Positions 1 to 9,015 are shown, counted from the first letter of the stretch. The stretch is 64,000 nucleotides of DNA from Xanthobacter autotrophicus Py2 (GCA_000017645.1 CP000781.1:4885501-4949500), one strand, 5' to 3'. A program made the numbers and translations. Notes: generated by a model from the sequence alone, not told the origin.

Positions 1-422
1 CGCGCCACGCCGAAGCGGCTCTTCTCCACATTGTCGTGCTCGTCGGCGCCCGGCGGCACCTCGGCGAGCGGGGCGTTGGGGATGGCGGCGAGAGCGTTAT
101 CGAGAGATTTTTCCCAGTCCTTCGCCAGCGCTTCAAGCGTTGGAATATCAGCCTTCAAATTCGCGACCTCAGCCATCAGGCGCGACGCCCGCTCCTCATC
201 CTTCTGGGCTTTCGCCTGGCCAATCTCCTTCGAGGCCGCGTTACGACGGGCCAGCTTGCCTTCGAGGTCAGTCAGCGTCCTGCGCCGTTGTTCATCAAGG
301 CCGATCAGATACGCGACCAGCTTTTCGGCCGCCGACTTCGCCTCATCGGACCCGCCGCCGCGCCGCACCAGCGCGGTGATGAGCCCTACCGGCTCGTCCC
401 GGATCCATTTGATATCGTGCAT
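1..422 (-). CDS. serS: Seryl-tRNA synthetase (3' part outside window)
   Basis: Only the first 140 residues lie in the window; the gene runs off the left edge. The start MHDIKWIRDEP, followed by a long charged helical stretch (about residues 28-110, rich in Arg, Lys, Glu and Ala), is the typical N-terminal antiparallel coiled-coil arm that class II seryl-tRNA synthetases use to grip the long variable arm of tRNA-Ser. The catalytic domain is not visible. It lies downstream of tatC on the same strand, separated by about 210 bp that hold a 110-bp palindromic repeat. The identity is clear from the N-terminus; completeness cannot be judged. Confidence 0.93.
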   Translation of the reverse strand, partial: MHDIKWIRDEPVGLITALVRRGGGSDEAKSAAEKLVAYLIGLDEQRRRTLTDLEGKLARRNAASKEIGQAKAQKDEERASRLMAEVANLKADIPTLEALAKDWEKSLDNALAAIPNAPLAEVPPGADEHDNVEKSRFGVA

Positions 423-464
423 GGCAAGGCTCCGCATGGGGACAGCGCCGGCCCCCCGCACCAC

Positions 465-574
465 CGTCATGCCCGGCCTTGTGCCGGGCATCCACGTCCG
501 GCCGATTGCACCAGATTGACAGTGCGCGTCCCGGCCCATCCACGTGGATGGCCGGGTCAAGCCCGGCCATGACG
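465..574. repeat. 110-bp palindromic intergenic repeat, copy A
   Basis: The two ends form an inverted pair: the left end begins CGTCATGCCCGGCC and the right end finishes GGCCGGGTCAAGCCCGGCCATGACG in reverse orientation. Each end is itself a small hairpin (GCCCGGC..GCCGGGC on the left, GGCCGGG..CCCGGCC on the right). It fills most of the serS-tatC gap. Copies of exactly the same length occur at 48745-48854 and 61011-61120. Similar elements are abundant between genes of Rhizobiales genomes; no encoded protein is supported. Confidence 0.85.
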
Positions 575-631
575 CATGGGGGGAGAACCACCGCGCGCCC
601 AGAAAATTCCAACGATCCGGAAGCCCCGCCG

Positions 632-1441
632 TCAGTCGGCCGTCGCGGCGTCGGCCGCGTTGCGCGCCGCCTCTGCCACCAGCCGCCGCTTCTCGACGAT
701 GCCCACCAGATAGACCGACACCTCGTAGAGAAGCAGCGTCGGCAGGGCAAGGGAGAGCTGGCTGATGACATCCGGCGGGGTGAGCACCGCCGCCGCGATG
801 AACACGCCGACGATGGCGTAACGGCGCACCTTGCGCAGCATGTCCTGCGTCACCACCCCGATCTGCCCGAGCAGCGTCAGGATGACCGGAAGCTGGAAGC
901 AGATGCCGAAGGCGAGGATGAGCGTGGTGATGAGGGAGAGATATTCCGACACCCGCGGCAGGAGCGAGATTTCCGCCTTCCCGTCGCCGCCGGTCTGCTG
1001 CATGGCAAGGAAGTATTTCATCGCCAGCGGCATGGCGACGAAATAGACGAACGCCGCGCCGATCAGGAAGCAGATGGGGGTCGCCACCAGATAGGGCCTG
1101 AAAGCGTTCTTCTCGTGCTTGTAGAGGCCCGGCGCCACGAACATGTAGACCTGCGTCGCCACCACCGGGAACGAGATGAAGGCCGCCCCGAACATGCCAA
1201 GCTTGATCTGGGTGAACAGGAATTCCTGCGGCGCCGTGTAGATGAGCTTGATGCCCGGCGCGAAACCGGATGCAAACTCATAGGGCCACAACAGAATATT
1301 GTAGATCTGCTTGGCGAACATGAAGCAGATGAAGAAGGCGATCAGGAACGCGATCAGCGACTTGATGAGCCGCGACCGCAGTTCGATGAGGTGCTCGATG
1401 AGCGGGGCCTTGGAGGCGTCGATATCGTCCTCGTCGCTCAT
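632..1441 (-). CDS. tatC: Sec-independent protein translocase subunit TatC
   Basis: Core receptor of the twin-arginine translocase, which recognises RR signal peptides at the inner membrane and exports folded proteins. The 269-residue protein has the expected six hydrophobic segments and the conserved N-terminal cytoplasmic motif [12 protein letters not shown] (about residues 15-26). The periplasmic loop with [14 protein letters not shown] matches the conserved Phe/Glu-rich TatC loop. Length is normal for the family (about 250-270). Its ATG overlaps the tatB stop by 4 bp (ATGA), so the two are translationally coupled in a tatA-tatB-tatC operon. Confidence 0.97.
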   Translation of the reverse strand: MSDEDDIDASKAPLIEHLIELRSRLIKSLIAFLIAFFICFMFAKQIYNILLWPYEFASGFAPGIKLIYTAPQEFLFTQIKLGMFGAAFISFPVVATQVYMFVAPGLYKHEKNAFRPYLVATPICFLIGAAFVYFVAMPLAMKYFLAMQQTGGDGKAEISLLPRVSEYLSLITTLILAFGICFQLPVILTLLGQIGVVTQDMLRKVRRYAIVGVFIAAAVLTPPDVISQLSLALPTLLLYEVSVYLVGIVEKRRLVAEAARNAADAATAD

Positions 1442-1947
1442 GACGCGCTCTTGGTCTCACCGGCGGCGGGGGCGGAAACGGGTGTGGTGGGAGAAGCGGC
1501 GGGCGACCCCGCCTCCACCATGCGGCGGATTTCATCGCGGATCGCGGCCATGGGGTCCGGAACCGCCTCGGGAGCCGCGGCAGGCAGCTCCAGCGGCGCC
1601 GAAGACGCCTCCACGGCCGGCGCCTCGGGCGCCTTGGGCGGCGGATTGCCGCCTTCCACCGTGGTGCGGATTTCCTCGCGGATGGAGCGCAGCGGGTCGA
1701 ACATCTCCGAGGTGGCCAGCGTGGAGCGGGCGCTTTCGGTGACGTCGGAGATTTCCTTGCGCATGTCCGCGAGGTCGGCCTCGCGCAGGGCCTCCTGGAA
1801 CTGGCCCTGGAACTCGCCGGCCATGCGCCGCACCTTGGTGACGGTGCGGCCGACGGTGCGCAGCACCGAAGGCAACTCTTTAGGGCCGATGACGATCAGC
1901 GCGACAATGCCGATCAGCATCAGTTCGGACCAGCCGATATCGAACAT
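1438..1947 (-). CDS. tatB: Sec-independent protein translocase subunit TatB
   Basis: Partner of TatC in the twin-arginine receptor complex. The 169-residue protein starts [19 protein letters not shown], a single N-terminal transmembrane helix ending at the conserved GPKELP turn (residues 21-26). An amphipathic helix with many Arg/Glu (about 28-75) and a Pro/Ala-rich acidic tail follow. The Asp/Glu near the N-terminus and the GP hinge distinguish it from TatA, which starts with an FGRGKI motif here. It sits 60 bp after tatA and overlaps tatC by 4 bp. Confidence 0.95.
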   Translation of the reverse strand: MFDIGWSELMLIGIVALIVIGPKELPSVLRTVGRTVTKVRRMAGEFQGQFQEALREADLADMRKEISDVTESARSTLATSEMFDPLRSIREEIRTTVEGGNPPPKAPEAPAVEASSAPLELPAAAPEAVPDPMAAIRDEIRRMVEAGSPAASPTTPVSAPAAGETKSAS

Positions 1948-2007
1948 GAGCGCCTGAACCCGGCGGACCCGCCGCCGCCCTCCTCAAGGGTTAAGGGGAG
2001 CCCGTCG

Positions 2008-2244
2008 TCAGACGGGCTTCTTCTCGGCCTCGGCGGCGCTCGATGTCTGGTGCGGAAGGGGGCGCGGCGCCTCGGGCGGGGCGGCCGGGGTCTTCGCCGG
2101 TTCGTCGTCCTCCGCCAGGCCCTTCTTGAAGGACTTGATGCCCTTCGCCACGTCGCCCATGAGATCGGAGATCTTGCCACGACCGAACAGGAGGAGCACC
2201 ACGGCCAGCACCACGATCCAGTGCCAGATGCTCAGCGAACCCAT
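2008..2244 (-). CDS. tatA: Sec-independent protein translocase subunit TatA
   Basis: Pore-forming subunit of the Tat translocase. The 78-residue protein shows an N-terminal transmembrane helix (about residues 6-20), the [20 protein letters not shown] amphipathic helix (about 21-40), and a short Pro-rich charged tail. The ATG is preceded by a strong ribosome-binding site (GGAGGA, about 7 nt upstream), supporting this start. First gene of tatABC on the minus strand. Confidence 0.96.
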   Translation of the reverse strand: MGSLSIWHWIVVLAVVLLLFGRGKISDLMGDVAKGIKSFKKGLAEDDEPAKTPAAPPEAPRPLPHQTSSAAEAEKKPV

Positions 2245-2314
2245 TTAACGTCCTCCAAGGAAGCTTTTTCGCCCTCGCGCGATTTTCGCGCACGGATTTT
2301 CTCGGAGGGGGACA

Positions 2315-3436
2315 CTAGGCCCCGCCCGCGGCGAAAACAAGGACATCGGCGGGGTCGACCACAAGCCCCACCTCGTCGCCCTTGCGCACGGCGCCTGCAT
2401 CCCGAAGGCGGATCAGAAGCGGACGCTCGAGACCGTCCACGATCACTTCCACGAGATCGAGCTCGCCCAGGAAGCGCCGCTCCACCACCCGGCCGGCGAT
2501 GCCGAGGCCAGCGGGCGCGAGCGCGATGCCCTGCGGGCGCACCGCCACCACCACCTCGCCCTCCCTTTGCCCGGCGGGAGCGGGAAAGCGGCCGAGCGGG
2601 GTGTCCACTTGTCCCTCCAGCGCCACCGCCTCCATCTCGTTCAATTCACAGAAGAAGCGGGCGACGCCGAGGTCCGCCGGGCGGCGATACAGCTCCGCCG
2701 GCGGGCCAAGCTGCACCAACTCGCCCTTGCGCAACAGAGCGATGCGGTCGGCCAGCCGCATGGCCTCTTCCGGATCGTGGGTGACGATGATGGCGGTGGC
2801 CTTCGCGTCCCGCAGCACCGCCAGCGTGTCGGCGCGGACCTGGTCGCGCAGCCGCTTGTCGAGCCCGGAGAACGGCTCATCGAGCAACAGGATGCCCGGG
2901 CGCGGCGCCATGGCGCGGGCCAACGCGACGCGCTGCTGCTGGCCGCCGGAGAGCTCGTGGGGATAGGCGTCGGCAAGATCGGCGAGGTCCACGCGGGCCA
3001 GCGCCAGGCGGGCCTCGCGCTCGGCCTCCGCCCGTTTCAGGCCGCCGAGGCCGAACAGCACGTTCTCCAGATTGGTGAGGTGGGGAAACAGCGCATAGTC
3101 CTGAAACACCAGCCCCACGCCCCGGCGCTCCGGCGGCACGAAGGTGCCCTGCCCCGCCACCGCCTCTCCGTCGATGAGGATGCGGCCCCGGTCCGGCCGC
3201 TCGATGCCGGCGGCAAGGCGCAGCAGCGAGGTCTTGCCGCAGCCCGACTGGCCGAGCAGGCACAAGACCTCCCCCGGCTTAACGGCAAGGCTCACGCCCT
3301 TCACGGCAGGCACGCCGCCATAGGCGAGTTCCACGGCATCGAAGGCGAGGCCCTTGGCGATGGCGGCTGGCGTGCGGCTGCGCACGGAATTGGTCTCCAC
3401 GATGTCGTCGATCAGCACCGCAACTCTTCCTCTCAT
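2315..3436 (-). CDS. ABC transporter ATP-binding protein, FbpC/PotA-like (orphan)
   Basis: ATPase subunit of an ABC importer of the iron(III)/polyamine/sulfate class. It has Walker A GQSGCGKT (residues 62-69), Q-loop FQDYALFPH (about 111-119), signature LSGGQQQR (162-169), Walker B ILLLDEP (182-188) and a switch His in TAIIVTHDPEEA. The C-terminal region (about 275-370) looks like the TOBE regulatory domain. No permease or binding-protein gene is adjacent; it sits between tatA and scpB, so its partners must be elsewhere. Start choice is uncertain. The ATG at 3436 has no clear ribosome-binding site and abuts a hairpin, whereas a GTG at 3418 is preceded by AGAGGAAGAG at good spacing, giving a 367-residue protein. 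Substrate cannot be read from sequence. Confidence 0.88.
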   Translation of the reverse strand: MRGRVAVLIDDIVETNSVRSRTPAAIAKGLAFDAVELAYGGVPAVKGVSLAVKPGEVLCLLGQSGCGKTSLLRLAAGIERPDRGRILIDGEAVAGQGTFVPPERRGVGLVFQDYALFPHLTNLENVLFGLGGLKRAEAEREARLALARVDLADLADAYPHELSGGQQQRVALARAMAPRPGILLLDEPFSGLDKRLRDQVRADTLAVLRDAKATAIIVTHDPEEAMRLADRIALLRKGELVQLGPPAELYRRPADLGVARFFCELNEMEAVALEGQVDTPLGRFPAPAGQREGEVVVAVRPQGIALAPAGLGIAGRVVERRFLGELDLVEVIVDGLERPLLIRLRDAGAVRKGDEVGLVVDPADVLVFAAGGA

Positions 3437-3440
3437 ACCG

Positions 3441-3467
3441 ATGCCCGTGAGCTTGACTCACGGGCAT
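3441..3467. terminator. Hairpin between scpB and the ABC ATPase gene
   Basis: Perfect 11-bp stem ATGCCCGTGAG / CTCACGGGCAT with loop CTTGA; the stem continues outward to 14 bp with one G-T wobble. There is no T-run on either side, so it is not a textbook intrinsic terminator. It lies 4 bp upstream of the annotated ATG of the ABC gene. A second, weaker stem (CATCGGCC / GGCCGATG, 3506-3530) lies between it and the scpB stop. Either could end scpAB transcripts or act in the ABC gene leader. Confidence 0.5.
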
Positions 3468-3533
3468 TGGTCAAGCCCGCGCGGCGCTTGAGCGTATCCA
3501 CTTGGCATCGGCCGAAGACCGAGGCCGATGGTA

Positions 3534-4262
3534 TCAAGCCTCGTCGGGCGTGTCCGTTCCGTCCTCGTCCGGGGGTGGGGAAAGGGTGAAATCGAGGGCC
3601 TCGGGCTCCAGAGCCTCCTCGTCCTCCCGCAGCGAAGGATCGTCGGAGGGGAGCGGCATGGCGAAGCCCGCCGGCAGGCGCCCGTCGATGAGGCCGGCGC
3701 CCTTCATCTCGTCGAGGCCCGGCAGGTCCTGCACCGCGTCCAGGCCGAACTGGACCAGGAAGGCGGGCGTGGTGCCATAGGTGACAGGGCGACCCGGTGC
3801 CTTGCGGCGACCGCGCAGGCGCACCCATCCGGTCTCCAGCAGCACATCCAGCGTGCCCTTGGAGGTGGACACACCCCGGATCTCCTCAATCTCGGCCCGT
3901 GTCACCGGCTGGTGATAGGCGACGATGGCCAGCACCTCGATGGCGGCGCGCGACAGCTTGCGCGCCTCCGGCACCGGGCCGGCCACCACGCGGGCAAGGT
4001 CCGGGGCGGTGCGCAGCATCCAGCCGCCGGCGGCCTTCATGATGTTGACGCCGCGCCGGGCATAATCGGCGGTCAGCGCTTCCATCAATGCGGCGAGATC
4101 TGCCTCATTGGAGAGATGCGGCTTCAACGCGCGCGCGTCCACCGGCCCGGAGGAGGTGAAGAGCAGCGCCTCGATCACGCGCAGGTCGCGCGCGAAAGCA
4201 TAGGCGCGCTCGTCCTCCGGACGCACGTCGAACAGGTCGATGCGCGGTGCGGGCCGGGTCAT
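3534..4262 (-). CDS. scpB: Segregation and condensation protein B (ScpB)
   Basis: Subunit of the SMC-ScpA-ScpB condensin that organises and segregates the chromosome. The 242-residue protein contains two winged-helix domains: residues about 27-105 (from VIEALLFTSSGPVDARAL) and about 108-185 (from LSRAAIEVLAIVAYHQPVTR), followed by an acidic Pro-rich tail of about 60 residues. The motif IEEIRGVSTSKGTLDVLLE is characteristic. Its ATG overlaps the scpA stop by 4 bp, as expected for co-translated partners. The tail is longer than in minimal ScpB proteins. Confidence 0.95.
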   Translation of the reverse strand: MTRPAPRIDLFDVRPEDERAYAFARDLRVIEALLFTSSGPVDARALKPHLSNEADLAALMEALTADYARRGVNIMKAAGGWMLRTAPDLARVVAGPVPEARKLSRAAIEVLAIVAYHQPVTRAEIEEIRGVSTSKGTLDVLLETGWVRLRGRRKAPGRPVTYGTTPAFLVQFGLDAVQDLPGLDEMKGAGLIDGRLPAGFAMPLPSDDPSLREDEEALEPEALDFTLSPPPDEDGTDTPDEA

Positions 4263-5107
4263 GTCTCCTCTCCGGGCGCCTCATGGGGCGCCTCAAACGG
4301 CAGCACGGGCTCCGCCGGGCGCGGCCGCAGCCACAGGGGCGCGAAGGGGGCATCCTGCCGGATGTCCAGCATGCCTTCGCGCACCATTTCCAGGCTGGCG
4401 GAAAAGCTCGACGCGAGCGCGGTCGCCCGCTGCTCGGGCTCAGCCATGTAATCTAGCAGGAATTGGTCAAGCCGCATCCATTCGCCCACGGCATCCGCCC
4501 CCAGCAGCCGTTCGAGCCGTGCCCGCGCGTCCGCCAGCGACCAGACCGCGCGCGTCTTGAGCGTGACGTGAGACAGAACCTGCGTTTGCCGCTGCCGGGC
4601 ATAGGCCGACAGGAGGTCGTAGATGGTCGCTGTCCATACCGTGTAGAGCGGCTGGTCGGACGAGGGCGGCACGGCACGGGGAAAACTGTCCCGGCCCATC
4701 TGGGGACGCGCCATCAGCTCCTGCGCGGCCTTGCGGATGCGCTCCAGGTGCCGCAGGCGCCGGGTGAAGGCGGCAGCCAGCTCCTCGGCGCTCGGCCCAT
4801 CCTCCTGCGGCGGGGCCGGCAGCAGCAGGCGGGATTTGAGGTAGGCGAGCCAGGCCGCCATCACCAGATAGTCGGCGGCCAGCTCCAGCCGACCGCGCCG
4901 AGCTTCCTCGATGAAGGTGAGATACTGGTCCGCCAGCGCCAGGATGGAGATGCGGGTGAGGTCCACCTTCTGGGTGCGGGCGAGGGCGAGCAGCAGGTCG
5001 AGGGGACCCTCGAAGCCGTCCACATCCACCATGAAGGCCTCGCCGGACCCGGGTTCGACGCGGTCGGCGCCAGCCTCGAAGGGGTCCGGTGCGGCCTCGC
5101 CCGCCAT
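4259..5107 (-). CDS. scpA: Segregation and condensation protein A (ScpA)
   Basis: Kleisin subunit that bridges the SMC heads and binds ScpB. The 282-residue protein has the N-terminal kleisin motif VDGFEGPLDLLLALAR (about residues 28-43), the helical segment LAADYLVMAAWLAYLKSRLL (about 76-95), a charged linker, and a C-terminal winged-helix segment. It begins 2 bp after the nagZ stop and overlaps scpB by 4 bp, giving an operon nagZ-scpA-scpB that is common in Rhizobiales. Confidence 0.95.
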   Translation of the reverse strand: MAGEAAPDPFEAGADRVEPGSGEAFMVDVDGFEGPLDLLLALARTQKVDLTRISILALADQYLTFIEEARRGRLELAADYLVMAAWLAYLKSRLLLPAPPQEDGPSAEELAAAFTRRLRHLERIRKAAQELMARPQMGRDSFPRAVPPSSDQPLYTVWTATIYDLLSAYARQRQTQVLSHVTLKTRAVWSLADARARLERLLGADAVGEWMRLDQFLLDYMAEPEQRATALASSFSASLEMVREGMLDIRQDAPFAPLWLRPRPAEPVLPFEAPHEAPGEET

Positions 5108-5109
5108 GG

Positions 5110-6123
5110 TCAGGCGACCTGCCGGATGTGCGCCGCCACAGCCTCGCGCAGCGCTGCGGCGTCCACCTCCGCTGGAATCTGGCGCAGGGCGAGGGCGCGG
5201 TCCGCCCGCTCCAGCGCCGCACCCGAGAGCTGCGGCGACACGCCGGCCACGATGGTCATCTCGTCCAGGCGGCCGTTGCAGTGGAGCAGCAGGTCGCAGC
5301 CGGCGGCAAGCGCATCGCGGCCACGGGTCGCCATGTCGCCGGCCAATGCGCCCATGGACAGGTCGTCGCTCATGAGCAGGCCGGTAAATCCGATGCTACC
5401 GCGGATCACCTCGTCCATCACCTTCGGCGAGGTGGTGGCGGGCCGCTCCGGGTCGATGTCGGCATAGACCACGTGGGCGGTCATGCCGAGGGGCAGGTCG
5501 GCGAGCAGGCGGAAGGCGGCGAAGTCCGCCGCCTCCAGCTCGGCGCGGGGGGCGGTGACCACCGGAAGCCGCTCGTGGCTGTCAGCCGGGGCCCGGCCAT
5601 GGCCGGGAATGTGCTTGAGCACCGGCAGCACGCCGCCTTCCAGCAGCCCCACCGCCGCCGCGCGGGCGAGCGCCGCCACCGGCTCGGGCGCGGTGCCATA
5701 GGCTCGGTTGCCGATGATGCCGTGGCCGTCAGGGTGCCGCAGGTCGGCGCAGGGCAGGCAGTCCACATCAATCCCAAGGGCGTAGAGGTCGGCGGCGATG
5801 GCGCGGGAATTGAGCCGCGCCGCCTCCAGCGCCGCCACGGGATCACTCAGGTAGAGGGCGCCGAACGGTTCGGCCGGCGGGTATTCCGGCCAGTGCGGCG
5901 GCCGCAGGCGCTGCACCCGCCCGCCCTCCTGGTCGATCAGCACCGGCGCCTGCCAGCCCACCGCCGCGCGCAAATCCGCAACCAGGGCACGGACCTGGTC
6001 CGGCGTCTCCACATTGCGTGCGAACAGGATGAAGCCCCACGGCGCGGCATCCGCGAAGAAGGCGCGCTCGTCTTTGGTCAGGTGCGGACCGGCGCAGCCG
6101 GCGATGAAGGCGCGGGAGGTCAT
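5110..6123 (-). CDS. nagZ: Beta-N-acetylhexosaminidase NagZ
   Basis: Glycoside hydrolase family 3 enzyme of the cytoplasm that removes GlcNAc from anhydro-muropeptides during peptidoglycan recycling; its products can also signal beta-lactamase induction. The 337-residue protein shows the substrate loop KHIPGHG with the nearby catalytic dyad residues DSH (170-183) and the nucleophile Asp in MSDDLSM (about residue 253). The upstream motif LIDQEGGRVQRL is also diagnostic. Length matches the single-domain bacterial NagZ. It lies directly upstream of scpA. Start ATG at 6123 is supported by the N-terminal match. Confidence 0.95.
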   Translation of the reverse strand: MTSRAFIAGCAGPHLTKDERAFFADAAPWGFILFARNVETPDQVRALVADLRAAVGWQAPVLIDQEGGRVQRLRPPHWPEYPPAEPFGALYLSDPVAALEAARLNSRAIAADLYALGIDVDCLPCADLRHPDGHGIIGNRAYGTAPEPVAALARAAAVGLLEGGVLPVLKHIPGHGRAPADSHERLPVVTAPRAELEAADFAAFRLLADLPLGMTAHVVYADIDPERPATTSPKVMDEVIRGSIGFTGLLMSDDLSMGALAGDMATRGRDALAAGCDLLLHCNGRLDEMTIVAGVSPQLSGAALERADRALALRQIPAEVDAAALREAVAAHIRQVA

Positions 6124-6225
6124 ATGCTGGGCCTATAAGCGGGGGGAAGCGCCGTCAAGTTCGGGAAGACGCGCCGGCACCACGCCCCTCCCCGTCCGTC
6201 CATGCCGGAACAGGATCCCGGACAT

Positions 6226-6251
6226 GAAAACGGCCGGGCAAGCCCGGCCGT
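6226..6251 (-). terminator. Intrinsic terminator downstream of nlpD
   Basis: On the minus strand a perfect 10-bp stem ACGGCCGGGC / GCCCGGCCGT with a very short loop is followed by TTTTCATG. It lies 24 nt after the nlpD stop codon and before nagZ, so nlpD is probably the last gene of its transcript. Confidence 0.75.
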
Positions 6252-6274
6252 CGTCTGGAGAAATTCGGGTCGGC

Positions 6275-7567
6275 TCAGAGGCCGGCCACGTAGCGGCTCG
6301 GGTCCACGGCGGTGGAGCCCTTGCGGATCTCGAAATGCAGCTGCGGCGAGTTCACGTTGCCGCTCTGGCCGGCCTTGGCGATGATCTGGCCGCGCCGCAC
6401 GGTGTCGCCGCGCTTCACGTTCAGCTCGCTGTTGTGGGCATAGGCGGTGACGTAGCCATCCGCATGCTTCACCAGCACCAGGTTGCCGTAGCCCTTCAGC
6501 TCGTTGCCGGCATAGGCCACCGTGCCGTCTTCCGCGGCGCGCACGCCGGTGCCTTCCGGTACGGCGAAGTTCACGCCGTCATTGTGGGCGCCGCCCGGCT
6601 TGGGACCGAAGGAGGCGATGACGCGCCCGCGCACCGGGGCACGGAACTGGGGACCTGAACCCGAAGCGCGGGGGCCGTCGTCCGCATCGTCGGCGGGGGT
6701 CACCTTGGCGGCGGTTTCCACCTTCGGCTCAGGCGCCGAGGACTTTGCCACCGCCTGGGTGGGGGCGGCTGCGGGCTTGCCGGCGGGAGCCGGCTTGGCG
6801 GAGGCGGTCGCGACCGGAGCCGGGGATGCCTGAGGCGGCGTCAGGTTCTGGGAGAGGACGGGAGCGGTCGTCAGCGGCTTGGCGGCGACAGTCGCCGGCT
6901 GGCTGGCGGGCTTGCCGGGCACTGTCAGGGTGTTGGGAGCGGCGGCCACCTGCGGCGGCTTGGCGGCAGCAGCCGGCTGGGCAGCAGCTTGAGCGTGGGC
7001 CTGGGATGCGCCGTTGCCGCCGGGCGGAATGACGAGGGTCTGGCCGGTGCGCACCGTATGGCCCGGCGGGATGTTGTTGGCCGCGCCGAGCGCCGCCGGG
7101 GTCACGCCATACATGCGGGCGACGGAGGCCAGCGTCTCGCCACCCACCACCACATGGGTTCCCGGCACCGCCGGGCGGGCAGAGGCTGTCACCGCAGCGG
7201 GCGCCGTGGCGCCATATCCCGACGCGCCATAGAGCGGCTGGGCCGTGCCGGAGGCGGCATAGGAAGACGTCTGGATGCCCGCGCTACCCTGTCCGGGCGG
7301 GGGCAACGGAATGGAATCCACCCGGCCCGACGGCGCGGCGCCGAGGGAGCCGGTGACATCGCCGCCACCGGGCTGGGCCTGATAGCCGCCACCCTGGTAG
7401 CCACCGCCATAGCCGGCATTGGCCTGCTGCTGGGGCGGGGGCGCAAAGCCATCCGTCAGGAACCGGGTCGAGTCCGAACTGCACCCGGCAACCGTACCGG
7501 ACACAAGCCCGACCAGCGCCAGTCGCGCGAAGACATTACGCCCGTGAGTCTCGCTGGAAATACGCAT
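6275..7567 (-). CDS. nlpD: NlpD-like lipoprotein with LysM and degenerate M23 (LytM) domain
   Basis: Probable activator of periplasmic N-acetylmuramoyl-L-alanine amidases at the division site. The chosen start at 7567 gives a lipoprotein signal peptide with lipobox VAGC (Cys 29). Then come a Gly/Gln-rich linker, one LysM domain (about 138-182), a long Ala/Pro-rich linker, and an M23 domain (about 310-426). Two zinc-ligand positions are altered: the H-x-G-x-D motif reads NDGVN (329-333) and the HxH motif reads QLH (409-411). The domain is therefore probably not an active endopeptidase, as known for E. coli NlpD and EnvC. An upstream start at 7618 would add 17 residues in front of the signal peptide and is less likely. 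Confidence 0.88.
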   Translation of the reverse strand: MRISSETHGRNVFARLALVGLVSGTVAGCSSDSTRFLTDGFAPPPQQQANAGYGGGYQGGGYQAQPGGGDVTGSLGAAPSGRVDSIPLPPPGQGSAGIQTSSYAASGTAQPLYGASGYGATAPAAVTASARPAVPGTHVVVGGETLASVARMYGVTPAALGAANNIPPGHTVRTGQTLVIPPGGNGASQAHAQAAAQPAAAAKPPQVAAAPNTLTVPGKPASQPATVAAKPLTTAPVLSQNLTPPQASPAPVATASAKPAPAGKPAAAPTQAVAKSSAPEPKVETAAKVTPADDADDGPRASGSGPQFRAPVRGRVIASFGPKPGGAHNDGVNFAVPEGTGVRAAEDGTVAYAGNELKGYGNLVLVKHADGYVTAYAHNSELNVKRGDTVRRGQIIAKAGQSGNVNSPQLHFEIRKGSTAVDPSRYVAGL

Positions 7568-7734
7568 GTGATCGAACTCGCACGCAACGAAATACATGCG
7601 GGCAGTTAAGGGTCCCATGCGTAAACGGCGGCTTAAGTCAGCCTGAACCGGCGCGCCGCCGTCAACGTTTCACCTGGTCCGTTGCCCGGAAGCAACACCG
7701 GCGGACGCGCAGGCGCCGCCGGATCAGGCCCGGA

Positions 7735-9015
7735 TCAGTGGGCGGCCGGGGCCGTCACCACATTGGCGCCGCTGGTGGCGGTTTCGGTCACGGAATCGCC
7801 GAGCTTGTTCATGTGCTGGCCGTAATGGGCGCGGGTGTTCTCGTCCAGCACCGCGACCGGCGCGGCAATGACGAGGCCGGCGGCCGTACCCACCGTGGTG
7901 GCCGCGCCCGAAGTCATCTGGATGATGTGCTCGCCCACGCCCACGCGGGAATCCGTCATGGTCTGGCCCTCGGCGAGGCGGGCGCCAATGGCCTGCACCA
8001 CCTGCGGGCTGGCGGCGAACTTGCCATGGGCCAGCGCGTCGTCGGTCTTCAGCTTGGTAAGGTCGATGACGTTGATGTTGTTGCGCTCGAACTCGGAGCG
8101 GTAGGGCTCCAGCTCCGGATTGACCGCGCCCACGCGCGGCACGTCGCCCCACACCTGCCGCGAGAGTGCCAGCGCCTTGTCGTCCTGCGAAACGAACAGG
8201 GTGAAGGCCGGCCGGTTCGGGCCGATCTCATTGAAGAAGGAGGCGAACACGTCCACGTCCACGTCGGGCGCGGCGAGCATCACATATTTGATCTTGGGCA
8301 GGATGCGGCCGTTGCGGATGGCCATCTGCCGCAGCGCTTCCAGCGTCACCACGTTGCCCATGGAGTGGGCGAGGATGGAAATCTCCCCCACGTTCGGGTC
8401 CTTCGCCATGAAGGTGAGGAGCCGCTCCAGGGCATCGCGCGAGACCGAGGTGCTCTCCCGGTCATAGCCATAGGCGAGCAGGCTGCCGCGCGACGGCCAG
8501 GTGAACAGGACCGGCGTCACCGGGGCGTTGGAATCGTGGACGATCTGGGCGAAGCGGAACACCGCGTCGTCAAAGCGCTGGTTGAAGCCGTGGACGAACA
8601 CCAGCGCCTGCCGGTTCGGCGTACGGCTGATGCGCTGGTGGAACCACTTGATGGCCTGGTCCTGGGTCAACTCATCGAGCTGGGTGGTGACGAAGTCGGT
8701 CGCCGGATTACCGGGGACGGACTTCGGCCACTGCACGTCGCCCGGCTTGCGGGCGGTGTCCGGCGGGATGGAGACGGTAACCTCGGCGAAGCTCGACTTG
8801 CGCGAGCGCTCGCCGCTGAAGATGTCCGGCCCGTCGGCGCGCTCGCGGACAGTAGCCACCACCATATTGACGCGGGAGGTGCCCGGCACGTCGTCCGGCA
8901 CTGGGATGAGCACGCCGGACACCCGGCCCCCGCAGCCCGAAAGGGCGCCGAAGAGTATCGCGCATGCCAGAACCCGCCACATTTGGCGCCAAACGACCAC
9001 CGCCACGCTGCTCAT
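7735..9015 (-). CDS. Alpha/beta-hydrolase lipoprotein (DUF900-like)
   Basis: Putative esterase or lipase of unknown substrate, probably anchored in the envelope. From the start at 9015 the protein is 426 residues with a hydrophobic N-terminus ending LSGCGG (lipobox-like Cys at about 28). The hydrolase core has an oxyanion-type motif VFVHGFN, then FTWPSRG, and a nucleophile elbow LAHSMGN with the catalytic Ser. This set is characteristic of the DUF900 alpha/beta-hydrolase family. An alternative ATG at 8982 lies just before the same signal sequence. It sits between pcm and nlpD on the same strand, but with 167 bp before nlpD. Physiological role is not known. Confidence 0.8.
   Translation of the reverse strand: MSSVAVVVWRQMWRVLACAILFGALSGCGGRVSGVLIPVPDDVPGTSRVNMVVATVRERADGPDIFSGERSRKSSFAEVTVSIPPDTARKPGDVQWPKSVPGNPATDFVTTQLDELTQDQAIKWFHQRISRTPNRQALVFVHGFNQRFDDAVFRFAQIVHDSNAPVTPVLFTWPSRGSLLAYGYDRESTSVSRDALERLLTFMAKDPNVGEISILAHSMGNVVTLEALRQMAIRNGRILPKIKYVMLAAPDVDVDVFASFFNEIGPNRPAFTLFVSQDDKALALSRQVWGDVPRVGAVNPELEPYRSEFERNNINVIDLTKLKTDDALAHGKFAASPQVVQAIGARLAEGQTMTDSRVGVGEHIIQMTSGAATTVGTAAGLVIAAPVAVLDENTRAHYGQHMNKLGDSVTETATSGANVVTAPAAH

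Noticed and set aside
479..1957. Long plus-strand open frame opposite tatC and tatB
   Set aside because: It is the antisense of two well-supported genes, rich in His/Arg/Asp as expected for a mirror frame of GC-rich DNA, and matches no fold.
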